Shown: positions 24,915-34,525 of the stretch, piece after piece
Numbering within the stretch: position 1 is the first letter of the stretch
How the letters are laid out: each line of letters opens with the position of its first letter
Assembly: GCF_032926325.1 (NCBI RefSeq)
Contig: NZ_CP136709.1
Coordinates: 3,318,501 to 3,382,500 of the forward strand
DNA from: Aestuariibaculum lutulentum
Lineage (GTDB): Bacteria; Bacteroidota; Bacteroidia; Flavobacteriales; Flavobacteriaceae
DNA length: 64,000 nt
Reading direction: 5' to 3'
The notes under the pieces: model-generated
Told to the model about the DNA's origin: nothing
Databases searched by the model: none
Seen by the model: only the letters and a program-made list of their open reading frames with translations
Made by a program: the position numbers and the translations under genes

Positions 24915-27349
24915 CGATTTAAGTTATCATTTTCTAATCGATCTCGTTCTTCTAAGTCAATTTCTTTCTTATTTGAAGATAACTTATAATTACCAAATTT
25001 ATAATTAAAGCCAAAAATAAACATTCTGTTTTCCATTCTGGACTTCATGTATAAATCTTGGTTAGCATAATTATTTGTCATATCAAAATTTTGAGTATTA
25101 AAAGCATCTGTAACACCAATACTTAACGAAGCTCTATTACTCCAAAAAGATTTTCTTAAACTCACATCAAGTCCATGACGCGTACTATACACTGAAGGCC
25201 CATCAACTATTGCAGAAATATAATTATAGGATATATCAGCAGTTAAACTTTTGTCTTGTAAAAAAGAAAAATAGTTAATAATCTGACCGTAAACAGACCA
25301 TTTATCATTTGTGTATAGTTGATTTTCATTCAACCCTCCATAGTACTTTCCTTCGTAATAAAACAAAGAAGACAATACATACAAATTCCAGTTCGTGACA
25401 ATGTTGGTATACGTCATAAAATCCAATCCATAAGATATATTTCTATCAATATTTGTATTTATATATCTAACCTTATTGTTTTCATTATCCTGCTGGAATA
25501 ATTGTAACGACGGATTGTTTTCGTTTCTGTAATAAACCTCAAATGTATAGGTGCTTTTTAAAGTATAGCCTAAAGTAAAAACATCATCAATTTGTGGTTG
25601 TAAATTCGGGTTTCCAACGATATAGGTGTTATCGTTTAAGTAATATTTAAATGGATTTAAATCATTATATCTTGGTCTTGATATTCGTTTATTATAACTA
25701 AAGTAAATCTGATTATTATCATTAATTTGATTAGATAAATAAAATGAAGGAAAGAATTTAGTATAATCTATTTTATTCGAACTTGCCGCTAACAATAACT
25801 CCCCGATCAAGCTGGTGTGCTCAACTCGCAATCCTGTTTTAAAACTCCATTTATCCCAGTCTTTAGCAAAACTTGAATAAACAGCATAATTTTTTTCTCC
25901 ATAAAGAAAGGTGTCTTCCTCGTCAATATCTTCCGATATCTGACCATTATTGAAAACAAACTGATTAATAAAACTTTCTGAATCAATATCAGAAACCTTA
26001 ATACCTGCTTCGATTTGAATGTTATGATTTAAAGGTAATTGATAATCTAATTGCCCAGTATATAATTGTGTCTTTTGATTTGCATTCGTTTGAAACACAT
26101 TTTCTCTAAACGAGATGTTTTCATTTGGCAAATAATATTTTGTGTTTACATTTTGTAAACTTGTAAAATCATAATTTGTATGATGAAAATTTACAGATAA
26201 CTTTTCTCCTTCTTTTTTAAAATCATGAACAAAATCAAGATTAAAAGCCAAATTATTGGTTTTAAGATTAGCCCTATTAGTTGTGTCAAATAAAGAATCT
26301 AAAACATAATTCACACTAAACATTTCGGTAGTTGAATTTATATCTGTATTTGTGTTTTTTTCTGGGGCAATTAAAATACTGGAAGAAAAACTTAAAGTGT
26401 TATTCTCATTTAACTCATAATCTATATTAGCGTTTAAATTATGATTAAGAGTTTCTTTAGTGCGTTTAAAATCTGTTTCCCAAATAGCTGATGTTTCGTT
26501 TAATTCATCTTTGAAATTTACAATTTCATTATTATGTCTGTAATCTTTTTTTGGATTTCCACTATAGTTTAAATACCCATTTAATTTATCAGCTTTAAAA
26601 AAGTGACTTGTTCCTAAAGAATACTTCGGGTATTTATAACCTTGCTTGTAATTCCCATAAACACTACCATTATACCCTGCTACAATATTTTTACTAGTTA
26701 CAATATTTATTACAGCATTTCCTTCTGCATCGTATCTTGCTGGAGGATTAGTTATAACCTCAATTGATTTCAAGTTTTGAGCTGTAGTGCCTTCTAAGAG
26801 TTGCTGAATTTCATTAGAAGACAAATAAACCCGTTTATCATTTAAGTAAATTATCGGCTCACCGTTTTTTACAGTAATCTTATTATCTGCCACCATTACA
26901 CCTGGTGTATTCTTTAAAACATCTAAAACATTATAATTTGACAATGTAGAATTTTCAACATCAAAAACAACACGGTCAATCAATCGTTTTACAGTGGGTC
27001 TTTTAGCGGTAACCAAAATTCCTTCTAATGCCTCAGCCTTTTCACTTAAAACAATATTGTTAAATGCTATATTTTTGTACAACTCAAAAGTCAAACTATA
27101 ATCTTCAAAACCTAAATACGAAATCTTAAGAATATAAGTTCCCTCTTGAATGTTTTCAAATTTAAAATCACCTGTATCATCTGTTGTTGTTCCGCTTTTG
27201 ACTTCAGAATCGCTATCCATTAAAATAACATTAGAAAAAGCAACCGAGATTTTATTTTCATCTACTACATGTCCGGAAATAGTGTAGTTTTGCGTCAAAG
27301 CAAACAAAGGAAAGAAGCATATAAAAAGTAGTGGTAGTTTTTTTAACAT
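24911..27349 (-). CDS. TonB-dependent outer membrane receptor, beta-barrel family
   Basis: The 812-residue protein has a signal peptide (MLKKLPLLFICFFPLFALTQ), a carboxypeptidase-regulatory-like beta domain (about 22-105, ISGHVVDENK), a plug with NTPGVMVADNKITVKNGEP-like sequence around 150-235, and a long beta-barrel rich in aromatic and Asn residues. It is of the outer-membrane beta-barrel type related to TonB receptors, not a SusC. No cognate lipoprotein or biosynthetic gene is adjacent, so its ligand is unknown. I use the ATG at 27349; an earlier in-frame start would add eight residues before the signal peptide. Confidence 0.88.
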   Translation of the reverse strand: MLKKLPLLFICFFPLFALTQNYTISGHVVDENKISVAFSNVILMDSDSEVKSGTTTDDTGDFKFENIQEGTYILKISYLGFEDYSLTFELYKNIAFNNIVLSEKAEALEGILVTAKRPTVKRLIDRVVFDVENSTLSNYNVLDVLKNTPGVMVADNKITVKNGEPIIYLNDKRVYLSSNEIQQLLEGTTAQNLKSIEVITNPPARYDAEGNAVINIVTSKNIVAGYNGSVYGNYKQGYKYPKYSLGTSHFFKADKLNGYLNYSGNPKKDYRHNNEIVNFKDELNETSAIWETDFKRTKETLNHNLNANIDYELNENNTLSFSSSILIAPEKNTNTDINSTTEMFSVNYVLDSLFDTTNRANLKTNNLAFNLDFVHDFKKEGEKLSVNFHHTNYDFTSLQNVNTKYYLPNENISFRENVFQTNANQKTQLYTGQLDYQLPLNHNIQIEAGIKVSDIDSESFINQFVFNNGQISEDIDEEDTFLYGEKNYAVYSSFAKDWDKWSFKTGLRVEHTSLIGELLLAASSNKIDYTKFFPSFYLSNQINDNNQIYFSYNKRISRPRYNDLNPFKYYLNDNTYIVGNPNLQPQIDDVFTLGYTLKSTYTFEVYYRNENNPSLQLFQQDNENNKVRYINTNIDRNISYGLDFMTYTNIVTNWNLYVLSSLFYYEGKYYGGLNENQLYTNDKWSVYGQIINYFSFLQDKSLTADISYNYISAIVDGPSVYSTRHGLDVSLRKSFWSNRASLSIGVTDAFNTQNFDMTNNYANQDLYMKSRMENRMFIFGFNYKFGNYKLSSNKKEIDLEERDRLENDNLNR

Positions 27350-27366
27350 AGAGCGATTTCTACATA

Positions 27367-27374
27367 CAAACATA
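27367..27374 (-). promoter_or_regulatory. -7 element of the receptor gene
   Basis: TATGTTTG on the minus strand matches TAnnTTTG. It lies 18 bases upstream of the receptor's ATG, so the leader would be short. No -33 partner is seen. Confidence 0.3.
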
Positions 27375-27554
27375 AAATAATTTATTTAAAATATTTTGAG
27401 GGAAATCCATAAAAGCCAAAACTTTATTTGTTAACCTGTAAAATATCAGACGAATAACATATTAAGGATAGAAATCGAAAAATTTCCTTTTTACTTAAAT
27501 GTGCTAACTAAATAATTTGTAATTTAACTTTTTGATATCAACCAAGCATAAAGC

Positions 27555-28754
27555 ATGTCTAAACAATTATCTCCTTTCACAAAACAACAACTCTTACCCC
27601 AAGAGGAAACACTGGAAATTTTTAAACGAAAAGGTGAGCTTTTTATAGGGATCCCAAAAGAAACAGCTTTTCAAGAAAGCCGTATTTGCTTAACACCTGA
27701 TGCTGTTTTTGCTATTGTTAGTAATGGTCACCGTGTTCTTTTAGAGTCAGGAGCTGGAGATGGTGCAAATTTTAGTGATAAAGAGTATAGTGAAGCTGGG
27801 GCTGAAATCACAAAAGACACGGCTAAAGTTTTTGCTTGCCCGATGATTTTAAAAGTTGAACCACCAAGCTTAGAACAAATTAAAATGATGAATCCACAAA
27901 CGATTCTCATTTCAGCATTACAACTTAAAACACAATCTAAAAAATATTTCGAAGCCCTTGCAGCTAAACGCATTACAGCCTTGGCTTTTGAATTTATTCG
28001 TGATACTGACGGCAACTACCCTGCTGTTAAATCGCAGAGTGAAATTGCAGGGACAGCTGCGGTTTTAATTGCTTCAGAACTTTTAACAGACGCTAAAAGC
28101 GGAAACGGACGTATGTTTGGCAATATCAGTGGTGTACCTCCATTAGAAGTCGTTATACTTGGAGCAGGGACCGTTGGTGAATTTGCTGCACGAAGTTCCA
28201 TTGGTTTAGGTGCAAGTGTAAAGATTTTCGATAATTCAATTACCAAGTTAAGACGTATTCAAACACATTTAGGTCGTCCATTATATACTTCCACCATACA
28301 ACCTAAAATATTAACGAAAGCTCTTAAGCGCTGTGATGTGGTTATTGGTGCGATTCGAGGAAATAACCGCTCCCCTATTATTGTTACCGAAAACATGGTT
28401 CAAGTCATGAAGAAAGGCAGTATCATTATTGACGTTAGTATTGATATGGGTGGTTGCTTTGAGACCAGTGAAGTCACTTCTCACAAACAACCTACATTTT
28501 TAAAGCATGATGTTGTACACTATTGCGTGCCTAACATTCCAGCAAGATATTCCAGAACATCATCATTATCAATCAGTAACATTTTTACACCATATCTCTT
28601 AAAGATTGCTGAAGATGGTGGCGTTGAAAATTCTATAAGATTTGACAAAGGTTTAAAAAATGGGTTGTACTTTTACCACGGAATTTTAACAAACAAATCG
28701 GTTGGTGAATGGTTTAACCTTAATTACAGCGACATTAATTTAATTATATTTTAA
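27555..28754 (+). CDS. ald: alanine dehydrogenase
   Basis: This 399-residue enzyme reversibly deaminates L-alanine to pyruvate with NAD. The N-terminal AlaDh/PNT domain shows FIGIPKETAFQESRICLTPDAV, quoted here in part as GIPKETAFQE and RICLTPDAV. The Rossmann domain carries VVILGAGTVGEFAARSS near residues 195-212. The C-terminal region with VVHYCVPNIPARYSRTSS is typical, the latter being the conserved NIP(A/G) segment. The slightly extended N-terminus is normal for flavobacterial members. It is followed closely by the small membrane protein. Confidence 0.92.
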   Translation: MSKQLSPFTKQQLLPQEETLEIFKRKGELFIGIPKETAFQESRICLTPDAVFAIVSNGHRVLLESGAGDGANFSDKEYSEAGAEITKDTAKVFACPMILKVEPPSLEQIKMMNPQTILISALQLKTQSKKYFEALAAKRITALAFEFIRDTDGNYPAVKSQSEIAGTAAVLIASELLTDAKSGNGRMFGNISGVPPLEVVILGAGTVGEFAARSSIGLGASVKIFDNSITKLRRIQTHLGRPLYTSTIQPKILTKALKRCDVVIGAIRGNNRSPIIVTENMVQVMKKGSIIIDVSIDMGGCFETSEVTSHKQPTFLKHDVVHYCVPNIPARYSRTSSLSISNIFTPYLLKIAEDGGVENSIRFDKGLKNGLYFYHGILTNKSVGEWFNLNYSDINLIIF

Positions 28755-28795
28755 TCTCATCCTGTTTTAATTTAAGCCAACCATAATTTTTATAC

Positions 28796-29143
28796 ATGAA
28801 ATTAATTCAACGTATTGGGTATTATCTTGGCGGATTTTCATTCGGTTTAATCATTTTGGCATTCTTTTTAAACGGAAAAAAAGTATCATGCAGTTACGGG
28901 CCAGATGCCAGAGTGCTTAAAAATATAAGAGAAAAGCAAATTGTTTATCCTTCAGAATTATCGGACACTATTATGGTGAATTATATCTTAAAAAAAGGTG
29001 ATGTTAATTTCTCTGAAAGTGATGTACACAAAAAACCCTGCGGAGTTTATGTTGTTGAAGGGGAATATGAAGAAAAAAATATTTTATTAACGATTGAAAA
29101 CTGCGATAGTATTGCAACCATAAGCAATATTGCATACAAATAA
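28796..29143 (+). CDS. small membrane-anchored protein, DUF4258-like
   Basis: This 115-residue protein has one N-terminal membrane segment (about residues 10-26, YLGGFSFGLIILAFFLNG), then a soluble domain with SCSYGPDARVLKNIREK and VYVVEGEYEEKNILLTIENC. The start and YGPDARVLKNI phrase resemble flavobacterial DUF4258 proteins, which I state from memory with moderate certainty. The function is unknown. It lies 41 bases after ald and 8 bases before the sugar transferase, so it may belong to either transcription unit. Confidence 0.72.
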   Translation: MKLIQRIGYYLGGFSFGLIILAFFLNGKKVSCSYGPDARVLKNIREKQIVYPSELSDTIMVNYILKKGDVNFSESDVHKKPCGVYVVEGEYEEKNILLTIENCDSIATISNIAYK

Positions 29144-29151
29144 AATGAGGC

Positions 29152-29748
29152 ATGGTAATAAAACGAGTGTTTGATATTGTTTTTTCTTTTTTATCGCTCG
29201 TTTTATTTACTCCTTTGCTCCTATTATTAGCTCTTCTCATAAGACTAGATTCAAAAGGCCCCGTTATTTTTAAACAATCGCGTGTCGGTAAAATGAATAA
29301 AGATTTCAATATCTTTAAGTTTCGTACTATGATTGTTAATTCTGAAGATAAAAACCTTCTTACCTTAGGGAACAATGATAAAAGAATAACGAAACTAGGC
29401 TATTTTTTACGCAAATATAAATTAGACGAACTCCCTCAGCTAATCAACGTTTTAATTGGAGACATGAGTTTTGTAGGCCCAAGACCTGAATTGCGACATT
29501 ATGTTAACTTGTATTCTCAATCGGATTTAGAAGTATTAGCCGTTAAACCAGGCGTTACAGGTTTGGCATCTATAAAATACAGGCATGAAGCAGAATTATT
29601 AAAATCAGCTGAAAACCCAGAAAAATTCTATATTCATTCTATCATGCCGGATAAATTAAAACTCAACAAAGAATATATTAAAAAAAGAAGTTTATTGTTC
29701 GATATAAAATTATTATTACAAACTTTTACCAAGATTATCGTAGAATAA
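29152..29748 (+). CDS. initiating phosphoglycosyl transferase (sugar transferase)
   Basis: This 198-residue protein is a monotopic phosphoglycosyl transferase of the PglC/WcaJ-C-terminal type. It transfers a sugar phosphate to undecaprenyl phosphate and so begins a glycan. It has one re-entrant hydrophobic segment (residues 7-30), FKFRTM at 55-60, the catalytic Asp92-Glu93 in YKLDELPQL, and VGPRPE at 108-113. The small size matches PglC and WcfS, not the long WbaP forms. The neighbouring dehydratase and aminotransferase suggest a 4-amino-4,6-dideoxy-HexNAc donor, which is inference. Confidence 0.9.
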   Translation: MVIKRVFDIVFSFLSLVLFTPLLLLLALLIRLDSKGPVIFKQSRVGKMNKDFNIFKFRTMIVNSEDKNLLTLGNNDKRITKLGYFLRKYKLDELPQLINVLIGDMSFVGPRPELRHYVNLYSQSDLEVLAVKPGVTGLASIKYRHEAELLKSAENPEKFYIHSIMPDKLKLNKEYIKKRSLLFDIKLLLQTFTKIIVE

Positions 29749-29813
29749 GAAATAACTTCTATTTGCACTAAATTTTTATTATTTCTACTTTGTAGCTACT
29801 TAAATTAAACCGA

Positions 29814-30878
29814 ATGAACTACTCGATTGATTATTATATAGATCAACTTATTAACCATACCAATATATTTGATACTAATATTAATAATTTCAATGCGAAT
29901 AAAACTTTCGATTTTTCTGAAGAAACCATCTTAATTACTGGTGCTGCAGGTACGATTGGCAAAGAACTATTTAATCAACTTATAAAATGTTCTTATAAAA
30001 AAATTATCCTGGTCGATATTGCAGAATCTGCTCTTCATAACCTTTCTATTGATTTTGAAACACAACTCACCAGTTCAGTAGTTTTTAAAATAACAAACAT
30101 AAACGATAGAGCTTCGGTTGAATATTTATTTAAAACCTACAAACCAACCATTGTTTTTCATTGTGCTGCTTATAAGCATGTACCTCTAATGGAAACTCAT
30201 CCTTACGAAGCCATAAAAACAAACATTTTAGCAACAAAGCAAATTTCAGATTTCGCTATTAACTATAATGTAAAGACCTTTGTTTTTATTTCTTCCGATA
30301 AAGCTGTTGAACCCACCAGTATTATGGGGATGACTAAAAATATTTCAGAACAGTATCTCAGACAAATTACTCCAAGTTCAAATATACAATTTATAATAAC
30401 TCGGTTTGGAAATATATTAGGCTCGAACGGCTCTGTATTACCTGTCTTTTTAAGACAAATTGAGTTAAATTCAGCTCTAACAATTACTGATAATAGCATG
30501 ACGCGCTACTTTATAGGAAAAGAAAAAGCATGTCAACTAATACTTGAATCTACTTGTCTTAAAAATAGTAAAAACAATACTTTAACATTTAAAACAAGTC
30601 AAGCCGTAAAGATTTTAGATTTAGCAAAAGCTATTATTTCAATTTCAAAAAGGAGTGATTTAAAAATTGAAGTTTCAGGTGTTCGTTCCGGAGAAAAAAT
30701 GCTCGAAACTATGATAGCTGAAAGTGAATTACTAACTCCAACAAATCATCCCGAAATCTTTCAGATTGAACACAAAAAAAAGTCTACTAAACAAATAGTA
30801 GACTTTAAATCTTTGGAAAATATTTCTCCAGAATCATCAACTCAGGAAATTAAGTCGATTTTAAAAAAACTTCTTTAA
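29814..30878 (+). CDS. UDP-HexNAc 4,6-dehydratase family, soluble form
   Basis: The 354-residue SDR protein lacks the membrane domain of PglF/WbpM. It has the NAD motif TGAAGTIG at 42-49, the family phrase AAYKHVPLMETHP, and the active-site region SSDKAVEPTSIMGMTK at 160-175. There the usual YxxxK is MxxxK (Met171, Lys175), as in PglF-type UDP-GlcNAc 4,6-dehydratases. RSGEKMLE near 297 is also family-typical. It likely turns UDP-GlcNAc into a 4-keto-6-deoxy sugar for the sugar transferase pathway. A 30-residue N-terminal extension is unusual but has no recognised domain. Confidence 0.88.
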   Translation: MNYSIDYYIDQLINHTNIFDTNINNFNANKTFDFSEETILITGAAGTIGKELFNQLIKCSYKKIILVDIAESALHNLSIDFETQLTSSVVFKITNINDRASVEYLFKTYKPTIVFHCAAYKHVPLMETHPYEAIKTNILATKQISDFAINYNVKTFVFISSDKAVEPTSIMGMTKNISEQYLRQITPSSNIQFIITRFGNILGSNGSVLPVFLRQIELNSALTITDNSMTRYFIGKEKACQLILESTCLKNSKNNTLTFKTSQAVKILDLAKAIISISKRSDLKIEVSGVRSGEKMLETMIAESELLTPTNHPEIFQIEHKKKSTKQIVDFKSLENISPESSTQEIKSILKKLL

Positions 30879-30880
30879 TA

Positions 30881-32056
30881 TTAAAGCTTCTTTCTTCGCT
30901 TCTTTTCTTTGGTCAATAATGTTAACTCTCTTCCTGTTTGCCCCGCTACTGAAGTGTTTTCTTCTGCACGACGAATTAAATAAGGCATCACATCTCTAAC
31001 CGGGCCAAAAGGAATATATTTAGCTACATTATAACCTAAGCTTGATAAATTGAAACTTATATGATCACTCATTCCATATAACTGACCAAACCAAACTCGA
31101 GAGTCATTATTCTCTAATCCTTTTTGTTTCATCAAGTTCATTAATAAATATGAACTCTCTTCGTTATGTGTTCCAGCAAACAGCGATATATCTTCAATAT
31201 GATCTAAAATATAATTTAAACTATCATTAAAGTTATCATCTGTAGCGGCTTTACTTGCACAAATAGGTGTTGGATATCCATTCTCTTCTGCTCTTTCATT
31301 TTCCTTTTCCATGTAAGCACCACGAACAATCTTATACCCTAAAAAATAACCTTCAGCTTTAGCTTTCGCATATTCCTTCTTTAGAAATTCCATTCTATCG
31401 TGACGATACATTTGAAGTGTATTATATACAACTGGTTTCTCAGTGTTATATTTTTTCATCATCTCAGTTACCAAAGTATCAGCAGCATCTTGCATCCAGC
31501 TTTCTTCAGCATCGATTAGAACCGCTATATTATAATCTTTCGCTTTTTTACAAACAGCATCAAATCGAGCTACAACCTTATTCCATTCTTCCTGTTCTTT
31601 AACTGTAAAAGCTTCTCCTTTTCCTAATTTTTCATATAAATAAAAACGACCAAAGCCTGTTGGTTTAAATACAGCAATTGGAATAGCTTTTAGTTCCTTT
31701 GAAAATTCCATGATTTTAAGAACCACATTGCAAGCGTTATCAAACTCTTTTTCACTTTCTTTTCCTTCAACAGAAAAATCAAGCACAGAGCTCACGCCTT
31801 TTTCATACATTTTATTAATAACAGGTAAGCAATCCTCTTCATTTACACCGCCACAAAAATGATCGAATACCGTGGCGCGAATAAGACCTTTAACCGGCAA
31901 ATGCGCTTTAATTGCAAAATTTGTCGCTGCTGTCCCTATTCGAACCAAAGGCTCTATAGATATCATTTTGAATAAAAAATAAGCGCGCTCTAATTCAGAG
32001 TCACTTTTAAGCGCAAAGGCTACTTCCGTGTTGTCGAATATGCGTTCTACACTCAT
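30881..32056 (-). CDS. proline dehydrogenase
   Basis: This 391-residue enzyme (PutA proline dehydrogenase family) oxidises proline to pyrroline-5-carboxylate with FAD and passes electrons to the quinone pool. The (beta/alpha)8 barrel shows KPTGFGRFYLYEKL, VLIDAEESWMQDAAD, YKIVRGAYMEKE and AGTHNEESSYLL. These correspond to the conserved segments containing FAD- and substrate-binding Arg residues, and RRAEENTSVAG near the C-terminus is diagnostic. The gene is alone on the minus strand, tail to tail with the dehydratase and divergent from aroB. The P5C dehydrogenase is elsewhere. Confidence 0.93.
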   Translation of the reverse strand: MSVERIFDNTEVAFALKSDSELERAYFLFKMISIEPLVRIGTAATNFAIKAHLPVKGLIRATVFDHFCGGVNEEDCLPVINKMYEKGVSSVLDFSVEGKESEKEFDNACNVVLKIMEFSKELKAIPIAVFKPTGFGRFYLYEKLGKGEAFTVKEQEEWNKVVARFDAVCKKAKDYNIAVLIDAEESWMQDAADTLVTEMMKKYNTEKPVVYNTLQMYRHDRMEFLKKEYAKAKAEGYFLGYKIVRGAYMEKENERAEENGYPTPICASKAATDDNFNDSLNYILDHIEDISLFAGTHNEESSYLLMNLMKQKGLENNDSRVWFGQLYGMSDHISFNLSSLGYNVAKYIPFGPVRDVMPYLIRRAEENTSVAGQTGRELTLLTKEKKRRKKL

Positions 32057-32157
32057 AACGAAAAATCAAAATTTATATAAAGATAATGCAGGCGAAGTTA
32101 TCATTTTATGTAAAATCTCCTTAAATTTCGCAACTTAAAAAAAAGTTAAAAAAATCA

Positions 32158-33225
32158 ATGGATTCTATTCAAACAAACAACTGCACTATTCATTTTAATG
32201 ACGTTATATATCCTGCTTTAAATAAGCACATTAATGAAAATAATTTTTCAAAAATATTTATTTTAGTTGATGAAAATACACATGAATTTTGCTTACCATT
32301 TTTCTTAAAACAATTAGAAACGGAGATTGTCATAGAAATTATAGAAATAGAATCTGGCGAAATAAACAAAACAATCGACACCTGCGTTGGTGTGTGGAAT
32401 ACCCTTTCTGAATTAGATGCCGATAGAAAAAGTTTATTAATTAATATTGGTGGCGGAGTTATTACCGATTTAGGAGGTTTTGTAGCCTGCACTTTTAAAC
32501 GCGGTATTGCTTATGTAAATGTTCCAACAACTCTTCTTTCCATGGTTGATGCTTCTGTTGGAGGAAAAACCGGCGTTGATCTTGGTCATTTGAAAAATCA
32601 AATTGGAGTCATAAGTAATCCCGACCTAGTATTAATCGATACCCAATTCCTAGCTACATTACCTCAAAACCAAATGCGTTCAGGTTTAGCTGAAATGCTA
32701 AAACACGGACTTATAAGTAGCGAAGCTTATTGGAATAAATTTCAAAACCTTTCAGAATTAAACACTAACGATTTAGATCAACTGATTCATGAATCGGTTT
32801 TAATTAAAAAGAATGTCGTTGAAATTGATCCTTTCGAAAACGGATTAAGAAAGACATTGAATTTCGGCCACACCTTAGGTCATGCTATTGAAACTTATTT
32901 TTTAAGTACCCCGGAAAAAACAACGCTTTTACACGGAGAAGCCATTGTAATAGGTATGATTTTAGCCGCTTACATCTCAACAGAGTTAACCGGATTCCCA
33001 AAAGAAACAACATTAAAAATCAAAGAGTTCTTTACTGAATACTATGGAAAGATTAACATAAGTGAAGATGAACGTCAGCCGATTATGGATTTAATGAAAT
33101 ACGACAAAAAGAACAATCACGGAAATATCAATTTCGTTCTTTTAGAAGACATAGGTAAACCGAAAATAGACTGTTTGGTCGATGATAACATTATAATTGA
33201 TGCTTTTAATTTTTATGCATCATAA
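32158..33225 (+). CDS. aroB: 3-dehydroquinate synthase
   Basis: AroB (355 residues) makes 3-dehydroquinate from DAHP, the second shikimate step. The NAD-binding GGGVITDLGGFVACTFKRGI and NVPTTLLSMVDASVGGKTGVD segments are unmistakable, here quoted only as GGGVITDLGG and VDASVGGKTG. Zinc ligands are in GLAEMLKHG, FGHTLGHAIE and LLHGEAIVIGM. Length is normal. It is divergent from proline dehydrogenase and ends at a strong terminator shared with the convergent aminotransferase. Confidence 0.97.
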   Translation: MDSIQTNNCTIHFNDVIYPALNKHINENNFSKIFILVDENTHEFCLPFFLKQLETEIVIEIIEIESGEINKTIDTCVGVWNTLSELDADRKSLLINIGGGVITDLGGFVACTFKRGIAYVNVPTTLLSMVDASVGGKTGVDLGHLKNQIGVISNPDLVLIDTQFLATLPQNQMRSGLAEMLKHGLISSEAYWNKFQNLSELNTNDLDQLIHESVLIKKNVVEIDPFENGLRKTLNFGHTLGHAIETYFLSTPEKTTLLHGEAIVIGMILAAYISTELTGFPKETTLKIKEFFTEYYGKINISEDERQPIMDLMKYDKKNNHGNINFVLLEDIGKPKIDCLVDDNIIIDAFNFYAS

Positions 33226-33230
33226 AAACC

Positions 33231-33262
33231 AAAAGCCTGCAATTATATTGCAGGCTTTTTTT
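33231..33262. terminator. bidirectional terminator
   Basis: The stem agcctgcaa / ttgcaggct with a five-base loop is flanked by A-run and T-run, between the convergent aroB and aminotransferase genes. Confidence 0.92.
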
Positions 33263-33263
33263 A

Positions 33264-34391
33264 TTAGTCAACCAATTTCAATATCACGTTTACTACTTTC
33301 TTCAAATCTTCCTGACTTAGGTTGGATCCGCTTGGTAAACATAGCCCCCTTCTGAAAAGGTCTTCAGAAATTCCATTAGTAAAACTCAAACAATGCTTAA
33401 AAACGGGTTGCAAATGCATAGGTTTCCATAAAGGTCGTGATTCTATGTTTTCGGCTTCTAAAGCTAAACGAATACACTCCCTTTCCTCAAAAGACTCCAG
33501 GACAATACAGCTTAACCAACGGTTAGACAAACTATTGCTAGATTCCTCTAAGAATGTAATATTTTTAAGTTTAGATAATTCTGTTTTATAAAACACGAAA
33601 TTATTCCGTCTCGCTTCTACTCTGTCTTTTAAAACTTTCATTTGTCCTCGCCCAATTCCTGCCAAAACATTACTCATCCGATAGTTAAACCCTATTTTAG
33701 AATGCTCATAATGTTCAGATTCTTCTTTTGCCTGACTAGACAAGAATATTGCATTACTCTTTTCATCTAAATTTTTCACCATTAAAGCTCCTCCTGCCGA
33801 AGTGGTAATAATTTTATTTCCATTAAACGAAAACACGCTAAAATCCCCAAAAATACCACAAGGCTCACCTTTATAGAAACTACCTAGGGCTTCGGCAGCA
33901 TCTTCAATAACCGGAATATCATATTTTTTAGCAACAGTATTTATTTCATCAACTTTATAAGGCATTCCATAAAGATGTACCGCAATAATTGCTTTGGGTT
34001 TTTTGTGATTTTCTATTCTGTTTTGAATCGCTTCTTCCAAAAGTTCTGGGGACATATTCCAGGTTTCAGCTTCACTATCCACAAAAACAGGTGCTGCACC
34101 AGCATAAATCACAGGATTCACTGAAGCTACAAACGTAAAACTCTGACATAAAACTTCATCGCCTTTTGTTATTCCCAATAACAGCAGAGCCAGGTGAATA
34201 GCTGATGTTCCCGAATTTAATGCAATCGCATAAGCTTTATTATTCAAAAAGTTTTCCAAATCGGATTCAAACCCTTCAATATTATCCCCTACAGGAGCTA
34301 TCCAATTTGTTTCAAAAGCATGATTTACAAAATCCTGCTCTAACCCACTCATATGCGGAGACGATAAATAAATCCTCTTATTACTGCTCAT
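33264..34391 (-). CDS. DegT/DnrJ/EryC1/StrS nucleotide-sugar aminotransferase
   Basis: The 375-residue PLP enzyme begins IYLSSPHMSGLEQDFV and shows the family pattern: ALNSGTSAIHLAL at 58-70, the cofactor aspartate Asp164 in VIEDAAEALGS and Schiff-base Lys193 in SFNGNKIITT. Its closest functional relatives by motif are PglE/WcfR-type enzymes that add an amino group to UDP-4-keto-6-deoxy-HexNAc. That would use the product of the 29.8-kb dehydratase and feed the 29.1-kb sugar transferase. The ATG at 34391 is preferred to an in-frame TTG one codon earlier. Confidence 0.88.
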   Translation of the reverse strand: MSSNKRIYLSSPHMSGLEQDFVNHAFETNWIAPVGDNIEGFESDLENFLNNKAYAIALNSGTSAIHLALLLLGITKGDEVLCQSFTFVASVNPVIYAGAAPVFVDSEAETWNMSPELLEEAIQNRIENHKKPKAIIAVHLYGMPYKVDEINTVAKKYDIPVIEDAAEALGSFYKGEPCGIFGDFSVFSFNGNKIITTSAGGALMVKNLDEKSNAIFLSSQAKEESEHYEHSKIGFNYRMSNVLAGIGRGQMKVLKDRVEARRNNFVFYKTELSKLKNITFLEESSNSLSNRWLSCIVLESFEERECIRLALEAENIESRPLWKPMHLQPVFKHCLSFTNGISEDLFRRGLCLPSGSNLSQEDLKKVVNVILKLVD

Positions 34392-34525
34392 CAAATTCTT
34401 TTAGTAGGTTTAAAACTAAATTAAATCATTTAAAATTGAATAAAAAAAGAAAACAATACATGAATTAGTTTAGCAATTAAAAATACATTTATATTTTTAA
34501 TCCGTTTTCTAAAAAGAACTATAAA

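Noticed and set aside
27374..27554. An RNA gene in the interval between the receptor and ald
   Set aside because: Only AT-rich sequence with no stable stem or tRNA-like motif was seen.
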